DNA from: Microcystis aeruginosa Ma_SC_T_19800800_S464 | GTDB taxonomy: Bacteria > Cyanobacteriota > Cyanobacteriia > Cyanobacteriales > Microcystaceae | Direction: 5' to 3' | DNA length: 53,995 nucleotides | Assembly: GCA_007095785.1 (NCBI GenBank) | Contig: SFBL01000106.1 | Span: forward strand, 1-53,995 | Shown: in pieces, positions 38,101 through 48,085 of the stretch | Layout of the letters: the number at the start of each line of letters is the position of its first letter | Position numbering within the stretch: the stretch's first letter is position 1 | Notes under the pieces: model-generated | The model's database searches: none | Seen by the model: only the letters and a program-made list of their open reading frames with translations | Told to the model about the DNA's origin: nothing | Position numbers and translations under genes: made by a program

Positions 38101-41100
38101 TTGCGGGTGTTTTCTTGTTTGAGCTTAACAAAAGCCAGATCATAATTAGCTATTTCCTGGGCTAATTCTGTTAATTCCTGTCCGATAAAGGCAGAATGAA
38201 AACAGTAAAGATAGGCACAGGTTGTTCCGTAGTAGAGATCCCCCATTTCTAAACCAGTTTGATAGGAAGATTTTAACAAAGACAGGGAATTTTTAATCGG
38301 TTCTTTCCAGATACTAATAGTGGTAGAAAAGACGGCAATTATTTTCGGCATCAGGGCTTTGGCATGAAATTTATCGGCAATGTTTAAAGCCAATTTTCCA
38401 AATTGATAACCCGTTTCCCAATCTTCTAAAAGACCGCAAAGAATTAAGCCATAATTAACATAAGTAAAAGCCGCTAGATAACTATTGCCGTACTGAATTG
38501 ATAAGTTAACCTGTTTTGATACTAGGACAGGTAAGAGATGAGGTGCGGCAATAAAAACAGGAGAAAATATGGCAGCCGCTATCTTCATTACTGCTAATTT
38601 TTCTTCTTCATTTATCGGCGGTAAATTAATTAAATCTTCGATACTTTTACCCGCTAGTTTTTGCCTAGTTTTATTCAGTTCTTCCTGGATATCTGATGAG
38701 TGTAAGGATTGAGGAATCTCGAAATCTAAGCTTTTGAGGACAGATAAGCCAATTTGTACCGCTTTTAGTTCGTGATTTTGGGCGTGATAGGCTTCGATGA
38801 TTACTTCATAAACTTTTACTTTATCTAGGGTGGTTTTTGCCTGTTTTAATACGAGATTAGCCCAGCACTGCATCTGCTCAAAATCCCCACTTAAATAGGC
38901 GATTTCTGTGGCTTCAGAATAAATATTTAAAGTCAGTTGATATTTATTTTTCCAGCTTGATTTTTTGAGAAGTTTTTGAGCGATTTTAATATATTTTAAT
39001 GCTCCAGTTTGGGCATTGGCCGCTTTTGCCTTTTGGGCTGCTAGTAAATTCAAGTTAGCCACTGAATCTCGTTCTTTTTCCTCACTAATTAGTTGATAAC
39101 CAAGATTGAGATGATCAACTATTTTAAAAATCTTTTCCGATAATTCGTTGACAGAACTATGCTCCCAAAGTAGGCGACCAATTTTTAGGTGAATTAAAGA
39201 TTTTTGGCTGTCTTCGATGAGAGCGTAAGCTCCTTGTTGAATGCGATCATGAGCAAATTTATATTCTTGAATCAGTAATTGTTCATCTAATTCTGAGAGG
39301 GGAATAATTAAACCAGCTTCACTACTATAAGTTAAAATTGGTAAAAGTTCTGGGGGTGATTTTTCAGAGATTAATGCTAGAATATTTAAATTAAACTCTG
39401 CCCCAAGACAGGCCGCTAAACTTAAAATTTCCTGAGTTTCGGGAGGCAATTTCTGCATTTTACCCATCATAAATTGAATCAGATTGTCGGTACTGCCAAT
39501 TCTTTGAATTTGGCCGAGATGCCATTGCCAATAGCCCCTATTATTGTCGGTTTTAGTGGTTGTTTCCTGCCCCGGTTGGAAAAACAGCAAATTTTCCCAG
39601 TAGATAGTTTTGAGAAATTCATTGACAAAAAAAGGATTACCGTGGGTTTTTTGCCAGACTAAAGCGGCCAAAGATTGCACATATTCCGGTGAATGATTTA
39701 AGGTGTCAGCAATCAACTGATTAACCTGTTCAAGCCCCAGAGGTTTTAAAATAACTTGATTGATAATTATGCCCCCCTGCTCTAATTTATCGAGGGTAGC
39801 GGTTAGGGGGTGGGTGGAATTAATTTCATTACTGCGATAGGAGCCAATTAAAAATAAATAGTTCATATCGCCATCGAGCATAATTAATTCTATTAACTGG
39901 AGACTAGCCAAGTCTGCCCATTGCAAATCATCGAGAAAGATGACCAAGGGATGTTCCCTGGAACAAAAGACCCGAATAAAATTTTTAAAGACTAAATTAA
40001 AGCGATTTTGAGTAGCGATCGCTCCTAATTGTAACACCTCTGGTTGCGGACCGATAATTAATTCTAGTTGGGGAATCACATCAATAATAACCCGTGCATT
40101 CGCCCCCAAAGACTTTAGGAGTTTTTGTCGCCATAGTTGCAGTTGTGGCTGACTTTCCCCCAAAAGTTGCTTGACGAGATTAGTCAAAGCGCTAACCACG
40201 GCAGCGTAGGGAATATCGCGCTGAAACTGGTCAAATTTACCAGAGATAAAAAAGCCGCGTTTTTCAGTAATTGGCTGATAAATTTCCCGAACCAAGGTGG
40301 TTTTACCCATGCCAGAATAACCCGTAACTAGCATCAGTTCGGTGTGAGAGGAGTTTTTATCCACCGTGGCTACCCGTTGAAAAGCAGTGAGGAGAGTGGC
40401 GATTTCCGCCTCCCTGCCGTAGAGTTTTTGGGGAATTTGGAACTGATTGGCTAGATCTTGCCTAGCGATGACAAAATCCTCAATTTTACCCGTTGTTTCC
40501 AGTTGTCTTAAACATTCTTCTAAATCTGCTCGAATACCGTAGGCACTTTGGTATCGTTCCTCGGGGGTTTTAGCCATCAGTTTCCTGATGATTGCCTCCA
40601 CCACCGGGGGAATTTCCTCCCTGACGAGACTATTAATCTCCAAGGGTTGTTTTGCCAGATGACAGTGAACTAATTCCAAAGCATCGTTAGCCCGAAAAGG
40701 TAATTGTCCGGTGAGCAGTTCATAGAAGCTAACACCCAAGGAATAAAAATCCGTGCGGTAATCGAGACTGCGATTCATCCGTCCGGTTTGTTCGGGAGAA
40801 ATATAGGCTAAAGTCCCCTCGAGGACGTTGGGATTTTTTAGCCCCGGATTTTCCCGCTGCAGGACGCTGGCAATACCAAAATCAATGATTTTAATCTGTC
40901 CGGTTTCGGGGTTAAGAACTATATTGGCAGGATTAATATCTTTGTGAATAACCTTAGCGTTGTGAATTTTCTCTAAATTAGCCACTATTCGGGGTGCAAG
41001 GCTTAAAAAGTCCCTTAAGGCTAGGGGTTTGCCCTCTAGCCATTTTTTTAAGGATACACCCCCGAAATCTTCCAAAATAATCACGGGAGTTCTGCGGTAG

Positions 41101-41321
41101 GTTTCTAAGCCATAGGCTTTAATCGCCTCCTCGAAGTTCAGACCGCAGATGGTTTTATACTCCTGTTTGTAGTGGGTTAGTTCTTGGGTGGTGGGATATT
41201 CTTGCTTGAGGATTTTGAGCATAACCGGTTGATTATCGGCGGTGCGAATCGCCCGATAGACTTCTGAGTTAACGCTTTCGTAGATTTGGGCAAGAATGTC
41301 GTATCCTTTGAGAACAATCAT
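35169..41321 (-). CDS. Giant Ser/Thr kinase - ATPase - GAF - PAS - AAA_35 protein
   Basis: A 2050-residue cytoplasmic signalling protein. In order: a protein kinase domain (about 1-265; catalytic [16 protein letters not shown] in IIDFGIA, then [14 protein letters not shown]); an AAA/STAND-type ATPase (about 290-650; P-loop [12 protein letters not shown] near 335); a long helical TPR-like region (about 700-1310); a GAF domain (about 1335-1485); a PAS domain (about 1500-1620); a coiled coil; and a C-terminal AAA-like domain of the AAA_35 type (about 1680-2050; [15 protein letters not shown], Walker B FIDEID). Related cyanobacterial hybrids usually end in a histidine kinase; here AAA_35 replaces it. 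Its ATG overlaps the carotenoid oxygenase stop by 4 nt. Confidence 0.9.
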   Translation of the reverse strand: MIVLKGYDILAQIYESVNSEVYRAIRTADNQPVMLKILKQEYPTTQELTHYKQEYKTICGLNFEEAIKAYGLETYRRTPVIILEDFGGVSLKKWLEGKPLALRDFLSLAPRIVANLEKIHNAKVIHKDINPANIVLNPETGQIKIIDFGIASVLQRENPGLKNPNVLEGTLAYISPEQTGRMNRSLDYRTDFYSLGVSFYELLTGQLPFRANDALELVHCHLAKQPLEINSLVREEIPPVVEAIIRKLMAKTPEERYQSAYGIRADLEECLRQLETTGKIEDFVIARQDLANQFQIPQKLYGREAEIATLLTAFQRVATVDKNSSHTELMLVTGYSGMGKTTLVREIYQPITEKRGFFISGKFDQFQRDIPYAAVVSALTNLVKQLLGESQPQLQLWRQKLLKSLGANARVIIDVIPQLELIIGPQPEVLQLGAIATQNRFNLVFKNFIRVFCSREHPLVIFLDDLQWADLASLQLIELIMLDGDMNYLFLIGSYRSNEINSTHPLTATLDKLEQGGIIINQVILKPLGLEQVNQLIADTLNHSPEYVQSLAALVWQKTHGNPFFVNEFLKTIYWENLLFFQPGQETTTKTDNNRGYWQWHLGQIQRIGSTDNLIQFMMGKMQKLPPETQEILSLAACLGAEFNLNILALISEKSPPELLPILTYSSEAGLIIPLSELDEQLLIQEYKFAHDRIQQGAYALIEDSQKSLIHLKIGRLLWEHSSVNELSEKIFKIVDHLNLGYQLISEEKERDSVANLNLLAAQKAKAANAQTGALKYIKIAQKLLKKSSWKNKYQLTLNIYSEATEIAYLSGDFEQMQCWANLVLKQAKTTLDKVKVYEVIIEAYHAQNHELKAVQIGLSVLKSLDFEIPQSLHSSDIQEELNKTRQKLAGKSIEDLINLPPINEEEKLAVMKIAAAIFSPVFIAAPHLLPVLVSKQVNLSIQYGNSYLAAFTYVNYGLILCGLLEDWETGYQFGKLALNIADKFHAKALMPKIIAVFSTTISIWKEPIKNSLSLLKSSYQTGLEMGDLYYGTTCAYLYCFHSAFIGQELTELAQEIANYDLAFVKLKQENTRNYLKIYGQTVLNLLRHSENPGNLEGQYYQETLMLPYHLEANDLYGLCALFVNKLYLCYLFGQYEQAIENAKQAEKYLGGATATFLISLHNFYDSLAHLAIYNHLDNDQKQQVLERVTNNQKKLREWANQAPANYLHKFYLVQGEKERVQQSYLEAIENYELAIAKAKENEYINEEALANELAAKFYLDWGKVKIAKTYINEAAYLYSLWGATAKVKDIESRYSQLMVNNYGSNSLTETRKTTTRKNSVSHAGELLDLGTIMKASQAISSEIVLNKLLATLMKILIENAGAQLGYLILESGGQLSIEASGSVREDRVTVFKSNALEEHLPVSIINYVARSGQTVLNNDAVHQGNFSNDPYIKTHQTKSLLCTPLLDQGQLRGIVYLENNLTVGAFTQERLEVLQLLSSQAAIAITNAKLYTEIKAKQRQLAQFLEAMPVGVFVLDAGSQPYYANQTAQEILGKEIVNITTANELGETYQLYQAGTDRLYPTEYHPIVRALRGEKNTVDDIEIHQGEKIIPLEVYATPVFDEKGEIIYAITAFTDISERKQAEAERIRFTEELAEYSRTLEQKVQERTKELSQTLEILKATQAELLFENELLRSSEESSTFDYQVGGSLPMDAPTYVVRAADRYLYKALKRGDFCYVLNPRQMGKSSLMVRMIDHLQHEGICCAPIDLTRIGSENVSSDQWYKGIAFELGRRFGLLKRVNLKAWWQEREDVSAVQRLGEFIEEVLLLEVGILDGSPPKPIAIFIDEIDSVLGLNFAVNDFFALIRSCYNQRGFNPLYRRLTFAFFGVVTPSDLITDHQITPFNIGHSIQLEGFKEHEAQPLLRGLAEKFSNPQTVLKEVFAWTNGQPFLTQKLCQLIRTATSPIPPNGEAPWIEDLVQKKIIDNWEAQDEPEHLRTIRDRLLNSHRSQLLLRLYERILREKEVIAEDSPPEKELLLSGLVIKDQGRLRVHNPIYQAIFNLDWLAQAKST

Positions 41322-43168
41322 TTTTTTACTTGGCGATTGTAAACGGCTGCGGGTCTCCCCAAGAAAAATTCTACGGGAACCAAGACCAAACTCCGCAAGG
41401 CTGACAGGACTCGATTTACCTGTGAGACGGAAGGACGAGGAGAAGAGACCACCTGCTCGAAATACTCGGAATGCAAGGTCAAACCAAAGTGAACATCTTC
41501 AGGTAAGCTCAGTTTAGCAATCGGTCCGTCCTTGAGATTGTCAGGGTTAAATAACCAAGCTTCTAATACTTTGGTCGGGGTTAAAACCGTCGTCAATAGA
41601 TAGGCCTGTTCTTGGGGAATAAACTGAATGCTATCTAAAATATAGCCATCGGGACAAACATAAAAATCCAGTAGTCCCCGACCTAAATGTGATACATGAG
41701 TATCAGTGGCATTTTTTTCTTGTCTAATCTGTTCAGTTAACTGATTCCAATCCTTATCGAGGGGAACCTTGGCTAATACCGAGGGCAAGTCATGACAGGG
41801 AAGTTCGGCATCGCTAAGGATGCGATTGCTTTGGTCGCGACAATCCATATACTGACGACGACAGATTAATTCGCGCACATAACCGAGATAGATTTGATAA
41901 ACGGCACTGTATCCCTGTTCCGATTCCCGCGGGTCGGCGGTGTAGAGACTGGTGCAGAACCAACCCGGATGAATGAAAGCTTGTTCGCTCATCACCCTGG
42001 CATCTTCGATAACCACTTTGCGTAGCACTCCGACATCAAAGGAAAACATCCAGGGGATGCCGTGGTATTCGGAGGGATAACTCTGACCGGTGAAATGTTG
42101 GATATCGTCTTTTTCGATCGCTTCGGTTAAACTAATAGTGGCATTTTGGATGGCCACAATCTGAATTTGACCGTTGGTATTATGGTAACTACAAAGGAAG
42201 TGATAACTGTCGCCATTGAAGGTAATTAATTGCGAGGGAACGGTGGTTTCTTCTTCCTTGAGGTCTTGACGTTTAACCAGATAAATTTGAGTTTTCGGAT
42301 AGGTTTCTTCTGGCTTGATTCTGATACCTAATAGTTTGGCTACTCCCATCTGAAAAGGCATATCGGGAATCATGATATAATCCTCGGTGACGATGACCGA
42401 ATGGGGGCTACCATCGAGGATAGTTCCCTGTAGTTTCCAGGGTTTAAGTTGTTTTTGTTGATCCCAAAGCACAATATACACCGATTTATCTAAATCTTTT
42501 AACATACCTCCCGATATAAGTTTTAGCTTTAATTCACAGGTGATAAATTCTTTGGTCTTTTTGTCGTAGAAGGGGTGAGCGGTATTTTCTAGGACTGGGA
42601 AAAAAGACAAAGGCACGGAAACAAGATGTTGGTCAAAATAACCAATCGGAGTGATAGTATCAAGGGAAACGGGGTCCACTTCCCAGTAACGTCCCGCATC
42701 GGCGGTGAGAATTAATCTGGTTTCTTCTAGTTGTTCATCTTCGGAAACTTTTTCTAGTTTAACCATAGCAGTATTCGCTATTTCTGAACAACCCAAAATG
42801 CTGACCACGGCGGGAAAAGTGGCTTGACTAATATTAAATATCGGTAAAACTTTTCGCCAAAAACTATCCCAGGTTTTTAGTTTTTTACTGTAAACGTTAA
42901 CTTGATTATTTTTCCCTTGCAAGTCCCATTTAATAATTACACCTTCGCCAGAGAACAAATGACGGTCATTTTTTCTATGAAAAGGACAGACGATAAAAAC
43001 GTATCCCGACAGATTTTCCGGCCAATGTCCCTCGGTAATTGTGGCGACTGCCTGATATAAATTGTTCTCATCCGGCCGACCGAGTTGCGAGCGACTAAAA
43101 TTACTAACGTTGACAGTATTTTGGACAGTATCTTTGATTGACGTATTCATAAGTAGGGTTTGCGGCAA
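41318..43168 (-). CDS. Carotenoid oxygenase (RPE65/CCD family)
   Basis: A 616-residue member of the non-heme iron carotenoid cleavage family. Candidate iron-ligand histidines, in family order, lie in NTAHPFYD (about 196), DGSPHSVIV (about 256), CSYHNTNG (about 326) and GLTLHSEYF (about 560). These enzymes cleave conjugated double bonds of carotenoids or apocarotenoids with O2. It is over 100 residues longer than typical cyanobacterial ACO/Diox1 (about 490), with the extra length mainly between the third and fourth histidines. An alternative ATG lies six codons in (43150). It ends in an ATGA overlap with the giant kinase gene. Confidence 0.88.
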   Translation of the reverse strand: MPQTLLMNTSIKDTVQNTVNVSNFSRSQLGRPDENNLYQAVATITEGHWPENLSGYVFIVCPFHRKNDRHLFSGEGVIIKWDLQGKNNQVNVYSKKLKTWDSFWRKVLPIFNISQATFPAVVSILGCSEIANTAMVKLEKVSEDEQLEETRLILTADAGRYWEVDPVSLDTITPIGYFDQHLVSVPLSFFPVLENTAHPFYDKKTKEFITCELKLKLISGGMLKDLDKSVYIVLWDQQKQLKPWKLQGTILDGSPHSVIVTEDYIMIPDMPFQMGVAKLLGIRIKPEETYPKTQIYLVKRQDLKEEETTVPSQLITFNGDSYHFLCSYHNTNGQIQIVAIQNATISLTEAIEKDDIQHFTGQSYPSEYHGIPWMFSFDVGVLRKVVIEDARVMSEQAFIHPGWFCTSLYTADPRESEQGYSAVYQIYLGYVRELICRRQYMDCRDQSNRILSDAELPCHDLPSVLAKVPLDKDWNQLTEQIRQEKNATDTHVSHLGRGLLDFYVCPDGYILDSIQFIPQEQAYLLTTVLTPTKVLEAWLFNPDNLKDGPIAKLSLPEDVHFGLTLHSEYFEQVVSSPRPSVSQVNRVLSALRSLVLVPVEFFLGRPAAVYNRQVKK

Positions 43169-43194
43169 AAAGTTTGTTGGTGGGGTTAGTAGCC

Positions 43195-43345
43195 GGTCGT
43201 CAGGAGATAGGAGTCAGGATATAGGAGCCGGTCGTCAGGAGTCAGGAGATAGGAGATTATTTTATTTATTCCCCCCACACCCCACACCCCACACCCTACA
43301 CCCCACACCCTGCCTTTCACTGATAACTGATTACTGTTCACTGAT
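43195..43345. repeat. Composite dispersed repeat upstream of the carotenoid oxygenase
   Basis: TCAGGAGATAGGAG units, then an AATAAATAAAATAAT-complement spacer, CACACCCC units, and CAGTTAT-type heptamers. Positions 43238-43286 are the inverted match of 1781-1829 with one mismatch. The usual promoter space of the oxygenase operon is occupied by this repeat. Confidence 0.8.
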
Positions 43346-44672
43346 AACTGATAGAGGATTTCACCTCTAAAAAATAGCGTCGATACAATTCATAGCCTGG
43401 TACTACTTTATCTCCCGATTGTTTAAGTAGTCCCATACTGCTGAGTTTGTAAGCGAGAATTGGGTCTAATTGTACTGGTTCCACGGCGCTCATCACCCGA
43501 TCAAGAGCTTTCGCTAGTTCAGGCTGTTGTTCTAATGCCGCCCAATGGCGTCGCAGGTGATGGGCATAAATCCCCGTGACGGAGGTGGCAGTAGTTAATA
43601 TTTGCGTCATGGTTATTTCCTCCCGACTGAGATAGTAGAGGGCGGTTTGTACCAAAGCGGGGTGTCCTCCCACTAGCTCCATCAATTGTTTGACTTTTTC
43701 CTGATTTTCCCAGGTGAGTTGATAACGTTGGGCTAATTGCAATACCTCCTCAAGACTAAAATGACTTAGCTGTGCGGGGAATCCGACGTTAAAGGGGGAT
43801 TGATTGAGCTGCAGGGGAACATAAATTTCTGTGGAATGGACGACGATAAGACGGAGTTTTTGCCAAATAGGAAGGGTTTTGGCTTCTTCGTACCAAGAAC
43901 GCAGCAGCGGTAAAAAATCCTTGGCCACTTGGGGATGTTCAAACATCTGATTAAGTTCATCGATAGCCAAGACAATGGGGGCGGTAATCGATTCCAGGAG
44001 ATAGTCTTGAATGTAAACCGTACAGCTAATCTTGCTGCCTAAATCCTCATCCCAATACTCATCTAATTGTGGTTTTAACTGTAGTTGACGGGCGGCATTG
44101 GCACACAACCAGCGCAAAAATTGGTTTAAATCAGCCAAAATCGTCTGGTCCACCTGTTCTAAGTTCAAACTCACCGCGCGGTAGCCTTGCTGTTTGGCAA
44201 AATCGAGCATTCTCAAAAGTAGGGATGTTTTGCCCATTTCTTTGGGAGCTTTTATCCGCACTAAAGCCCCCGGTTTCTTGATTTCCTGCCTTATCTGTTC
44301 TTCGAGGGGAAGACGTTCTAAATAAAATGGGGAACCAAGGGGAACTGCTCCATTAGGATAGGGGGGTAATGTGTCCAATTTTTCGCTCTTGGCTGCGGAA
44401 TTAACCAGAATTTTGTCTTGAGGGGGTGTTTTTAGCTGAAAATTTAGGGCGGCGATTTCTTGCCAGTCTAGGGATAATCGACGACAAATTTGTTCAAAAG
44501 TGGCTTGTTCTACCGGTTTACCAGTCAGGAAGTTGCTGACAGTAGCCAGACTAAATTCAGCTTCTTTAGCTAAGGATCGTTGACTGCTAAAGCCCTGCTT
44601 TCTCACGGCTAATTTAACTTGATTGAGGCAATGTTGTTGTACTCTTAGATGGCTCGATAGGGAATCTCTCAT
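43338..44672 (-). CDS. HTH plus AAA-like (AAA_35) ATPase
   Basis: A 444-residue protein. The first 60 residues contain a helix-turn-helix (SQRSLAKEAEFSLATVSNFL). Residues 110-430 form an AAA_35-type NTPase: Walker A KAPKEMGKTSLLLRML (about 138) and Walker B IVLAIDELNQMFEH (about 232). The same domain type ends the giant kinase 2 kb away. AAA_35 proteins are abundant in cyanobacteria and resemble STAND-like switches, but their function is not established. It lies upstream of, and co-oriented with, the carotenoid oxygenase, 169 bp away. Confidence 0.85.
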   Translation of the reverse strand: MRDSLSSHLRVQQHCLNQVKLAVRKQGFSSQRSLAKEAEFSLATVSNFLTGKPVEQATFEQICRRLSLDWQEIAALNFQLKTPPQDKILVNSAAKSEKLDTLPPYPNGAVPLGSPFYLERLPLEEQIRQEIKKPGALVRIKAPKEMGKTSLLLRMLDFAKQQGYRAVSLNLEQVDQTILADLNQFLRWLCANAARQLQLKPQLDEYWDEDLGSKISCTVYIQDYLLESITAPIVLAIDELNQMFEHPQVAKDFLPLLRSWYEEAKTLPIWQKLRLIVVHSTEIYVPLQLNQSPFNVGFPAQLSHFSLEEVLQLAQRYQLTWENQEKVKQLMELVGGHPALVQTALYYLSREEITMTQILTTATSVTGIYAHHLRRHWAALEQQPELAKALDRVMSAVEPVQLDPILAYKLSSMGLLKQSGDKVVPGYELYRRYFLEVKSSISYQ

Positions 44673-45332
44673 AAGAATTAGGGTGTGGGGGAATGGGGAG
44701 GGGGAATTATGAATTATGAATTATGAATTATGAAGTGGCGTGTGGGGTGTAGGGTGTGGAGTGTGGGGAGTTTTCTCAGTGAACTGATAACTGATAACTG
44801 ATAACTGACTCCTAACCCAATGGTAGATGTTGGATTTGTGCAGGAGTTCTATTTTTTGACAAAGATAAGTAAAAATTATCTACTAACTCCAAAAACTTGA
44901 GAATATTTAAATTAACATTTCGCAATATTTACAAATTCTTAAGAATTAATTGAGAAAGATTTTTATTTAACGACGATGTTCCAGTGGTAACAGCGATTTG
45001 ATAGAATTTCATAATGGGTTATTTTGTGCTTTTTTGGCCAGCAATGGTTGAAACCCTTGCCACACCTACAGGTTGATCCTAATTAAGACGGGTAAATCAG
45101 TCAATTTCACCCACAACGATGATCTTTTTTTTGTGTAGTTTTATTGCAAAAAAAAAGTTTTTTTGACAAAAAGCACAAAGTATGCAGGAGTAGTTATTGC
45201 AGAGAGGGAGTTGGGGAGTATTTTCAGTTATCAGTAACCAGTAACCAGTAATCAGTGAAAAGAAAACTCATGCGTCTTAGCTTACTGTTCACTGAAAACT
45301 CAACACTGATAACTGATCACTGATCACTGATT
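44673..45332. other. Long gene-free stretch with repeats and a palindrome
   Basis: 660 bp without a gene. It holds GAATTAT tandem units (44704-44734), GGGGTGT and TGATAAC repeats (44740-44816), a perfect 14-bp palindrome AATTCTTAAGAATT (44934-44947), and an A/T-rich stretch with T and A runs near 45128-45170. Another composite of AGTAACC/CAGTAAT/TGATAAC units covers 45220-45328. The middle part (about 44820-45200) is not repeat-derived and could hold a promoter or small RNA; none is identifiable. Confidence 0.6.
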
Positions 45333-46880
45333 TTAACCAGATAATTTAGTCAACAATTCCAAGAGTTTTTTACTATTAGGAGTCAAGAGAGTTCGGCGAT
45401 AGGCATCGGCGGCCTTTTTAATCGCTTCCGCTTGGGTGGGATAGGGATGAATAACGCTAGAGAGTTTACTCAGTCCGATTTTAGCAACCATAGCGGTGGT
45501 AATTTCAGAAATCATCTCACCGGCGTGAGCGGCGACGATAGTGGCTCCTAAAATTTGGTCGGAACCTTGTTTGTGAATAATTTTTAAAAAACCGTCCGTT
45601 TCGCCATCAGCGATAGCTCGATCGACTATACTCAAAGGAATTTTAATAGTATTAGTGACCAATCCCTGGGTCTGTGCTTGGGTTTCATCCATGCCCACAT
45701 GGGCGATTTCTGGGTCGGTATAAGTGACCCAAGGCATAACTAAATTACTGAGCTTATCGCGTCCGAAACCGAAGGGAGAAAAGAGAGTATTTTTAATCAC
45801 AATACGGGCGGCTGCATCGGCAGCATGGGTAAATTTCCAATCTATACAGATATCACCGGCCGCATAAATTTTCGGGTTAGTAGTTTGCAGATAATCATTA
45901 ACTTTGACTCCCCGACGAGTATCGTATTCCACGGCCACCGCTTCTAAATTTAATCCTGACAGATTAGGCTCCCGGCCGGCAGCGACTAAAATCTCGTCAA
46001 CGGTGATAGTTGCTTCTTGGCCGTTGCTAGTATATTCAATGGTTTTATCCCGCTCATTTTTTGTCACCCGTTCAATTTGGCAGGAGAGAATCAATTGCAT
46101 TCCTTCCCGCAGGAAAGTATTCTCAATAATTTCGGCTGCTTCTTGGTCTTCTTTATTCAAAAGACGGGAATGATTATGAAATAAAATCACCTGTGCGCCT
46201 AACCGTTGAAAAGCTTGGGCTAATTCACAACCAATCGGCCCGCCACCGATAATAGCTAATCGAGGAGGTAATTCTGTGAGGGAAAAAATTGTTTCATTGG
46301 TATAAAATCCCGCTTCTTTTAGTCCGGGGATATCGGGATGAAGGGCCCTAGCACCAGTGGCAATGACGGCTTTTTTATAAGCGAGGGTTTTTCCCGCCAC
46401 TGCCACGGCATTTTGTCCTAAAAAACGAGCGCTACCCAAGAAAACATCGATACCTAGTTTTTGGAAACGTTGCACCGAATCATGAGGGCTAATATCGGCG
46501 CGAATTTGCCGCATTCTGGTCATTACTCTGGCAAAATCTACTCTAGTATCCCCAATATTAATTCCTAATTTTTTGGCTTGCTCAATTTCCCCGATAATTC
46601 TAGAGGAACGAATCAGACATTTAGAAGGAATACAACCGAAATTGAGGCAATCTCCCCCCATGAGATGTTTTTCCACTAAAGCCACTTTTAAACCTATATC
46701 TAAACCCGCAGCCCCCGCCGCTACGACTAAACCCGCAGTACCCGCACCGATGACGACTAAATCATAACAATCTTGGGGTTGTGGATTGACCCAATCAGCA
46801 GGATGAACATAATTAACTAATTTTTGATTATGTTCGTCCACCGGGAAAATATTAACTTCTCTAGAGCTATTTTGAAACAT
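45333..46880 (-). CDS. MerA-like pyridine nucleotide-disulfide oxidoreductase
   Basis: A 515-residue class I flavoprotein disulfide reductase. FAD-binding VVIGAGTAGLVVA (about 45), the redox-active CLNFGCIPSKC (about 80), NAD(P)-binding AIIGGGPIGCELAQAF (about 208) and the second FAD motif YAAGDIC (about 340) are all present. Homologues are often annotated as mercuric reductase. This one lacks the N-terminal heavy-metal domain and the C-terminal vicinal Cys pair of true MerA, and its C-terminal motif is HPYPTQAEAIKKA. It is probably a different disulfide or quinone-type reductase. It is paired with a TVP38 membrane protein upstream. Confidence 0.88.
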   Translation of the reverse strand: MFQNSSREVNIFPVDEHNQKLVNYVHPADWVNPQPQDCYDLVVIGAGTAGLVVAAGAAGLDIGLKVALVEKHLMGGDCLNFGCIPSKCLIRSSRIIGEIEQAKKLGINIGDTRVDFARVMTRMRQIRADISPHDSVQRFQKLGIDVFLGSARFLGQNAVAVAGKTLAYKKAVIATGARALHPDIPGLKEAGFYTNETIFSLTELPPRLAIIGGGPIGCELAQAFQRLGAQVILFHNHSRLLNKEDQEAAEIIENTFLREGMQLILSCQIERVTKNERDKTIEYTSNGQEATITVDEILVAAGREPNLSGLNLEAVAVEYDTRRGVKVNDYLQTTNPKIYAAGDICIDWKFTHAADAAARIVIKNTLFSPFGFGRDKLSNLVMPWVTYTDPEIAHVGMDETQAQTQGLVTNTIKIPLSIVDRAIADGETDGFLKIIHKQGSDQILGATIVAAHAGEMISEITTAMVAKIGLSKLSSVIHPYPTQAEAIKKAADAYRRTLLTPNSKKLLELLTKLSG

Positions 46881-46919
46881 AATAAAGTAGTTATCTTAAT
46901 GGTGAGATACGAAGTTTTC

Positions 46920-47076
46920 GTTTTGGGGAGTCAGGAGATAGGTTTTAGGTTTTGGGGTTTTGGGGTTTTGGGGTTTTAGTTCAATTTCCCCACTTCCCCA
47001 CTTCCCCATTCCCCCACACCCCACACCCCACTTCCCCATTCCCCCACTTCCCCAACCTCTGACTGATAAATGATTA
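46920..47076. repeat. Composite repeat between the TVP38 and MerA-like genes
   Basis: GGGGTTTT units (46951-46978, inverted match of the 4781-4846 block), CCCCACTT and CCCCACAC units, then TGATAAC-type heptamers reaching the end of the TVP38 gene. A 108-residue frame through it is an artefact. Confidence 0.85.
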
Positions 47077-47832
47077 CTATTCACTGATAACTGATGCCAG
47101 GGCCTGACGGGCAATTTTTGTGACGTAGAGGGTGACGGCAACGGTAGCGATAAAACCGATAAGGCGAATAGCCCATTGTAAAACTGGGTTAGTAGCTGGT
47201 GTTGAGGTGCCGATAGTGGCAAGACTGCCCGCTAAAGAGCCAATATAGACATACATTATCGTCCCAGGAATCATGCCTGCGGAACCTAGTAGATAATCTT
47301 TCAGAGAAACCCCGGTGACACCATAGGCATAATTAAGCAGATTAAACGGAAATATGGGAGATAAACGGGTTAAAAGCACTATTTTTAAACCTTCTTTCCC
47401 CACAGCTTCATCGATAGCTTGAAATTTATTATTACCTTGAATTTTTTCCGCCACCCAACCCCTAGCCAGATAACGTCCCACCAAAAAAGCGGCAGTAGCG
47501 CCGATAGTTGCCCCGATAAAGACGTAAAAAGAGCCTAAAACCACGCCAAAAACCACACCAGCCCCTAAAGTCAGGATTGAACCTGGAAAAAAGGCCACAG
47601 TAGCTAGAATATAGATAATTATAAACGCAATCGCTCCTACGGCTCCCAAACTATCCACCCAAGTCAAGGCATGGAAAAGAATAGTTTGAGGATTAAAACC
47701 TGTGGAGGCAATGGATTCGAGGGCAAAAGCGGGGGGAGTAATCAGGAAAAAAACAAGGCTAAATGTAGTTAATAACAGTAAATGCCTGATAATCACAGTT
47801 TTTCCTAAGGGCAAAAACTTGGAAATAATCAT
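47077..47832 (-). CDS. TVP38/TMEM64 family membrane protein
   Basis: A 251-residue protein with about six hydrophobic segments. The DedA/VTT-type core has FFPGSILTLGAGVVFG (about residue 85), the GRYLARGW segment, and the conserved RLSPIFPFNLLNYAYG (about 148). The first 35 residues are a signal-like segment. Family members are implicated in lipid scrambling or membrane homeostasis. In other bacteria this domain can be fused to the same type of flavoprotein encoded next door, which suggests a joint membrane-redox role (established association, function inferred). Confidence 0.88.
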   Translation of the reverse strand: MIISKFLPLGKTVIIRHLLLLTTFSLVFFLITPPAFALESIASTGFNPQTILFHALTWVDSLGAVGAIAFIIIYILATVAFFPGSILTLGAGVVFGVVLGSFYVFIGATIGATAAFLVGRYLARGWVAEKIQGNNKFQAIDEAVGKEGLKIVLLTRLSPIFPFNLLNYAYGVTGVSLKDYLLGSAGMIPGTIMYVYIGSLAGSLATIGTSTPATNPVLQWAIRLIGFIATVAVTLYVTKIARQALASVISE

Positions 47833-48085
47833 AAAAAGTCCCTATAAGGAATGAAAAAAAAGAGATTGAACCACAGAAGCGAATTAAATAGAACTGGGAG
47901 CTATTCTACCCTAGTTATCATTGTTCAGACCAGAAAGCCAAGCCTGAAAATCCCCCTCTCTGGGAGAAGATAAGACAAGCAACAGCCTGGTAATTTTTGC
48001 TCTTTACTTGATATTACACCTTGCCGTCTCTGGGAAAAAAATGTCACAATTAGAAATAATTAGCATTGGATATAGCAATCAATCT

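Noticed and set aside
44934-44947. Operator at the 14-bp palindrome AATTCTTAAGAATT
   Set aside because: An A/T-rich palindrome with no adjacent promoter or known consensus; could be chance.
46896-47222. 108-residue minus-strand frame
   Set aside because: Encoded by C/T-rich tandem repeats and overlapping the TVP38 gene.
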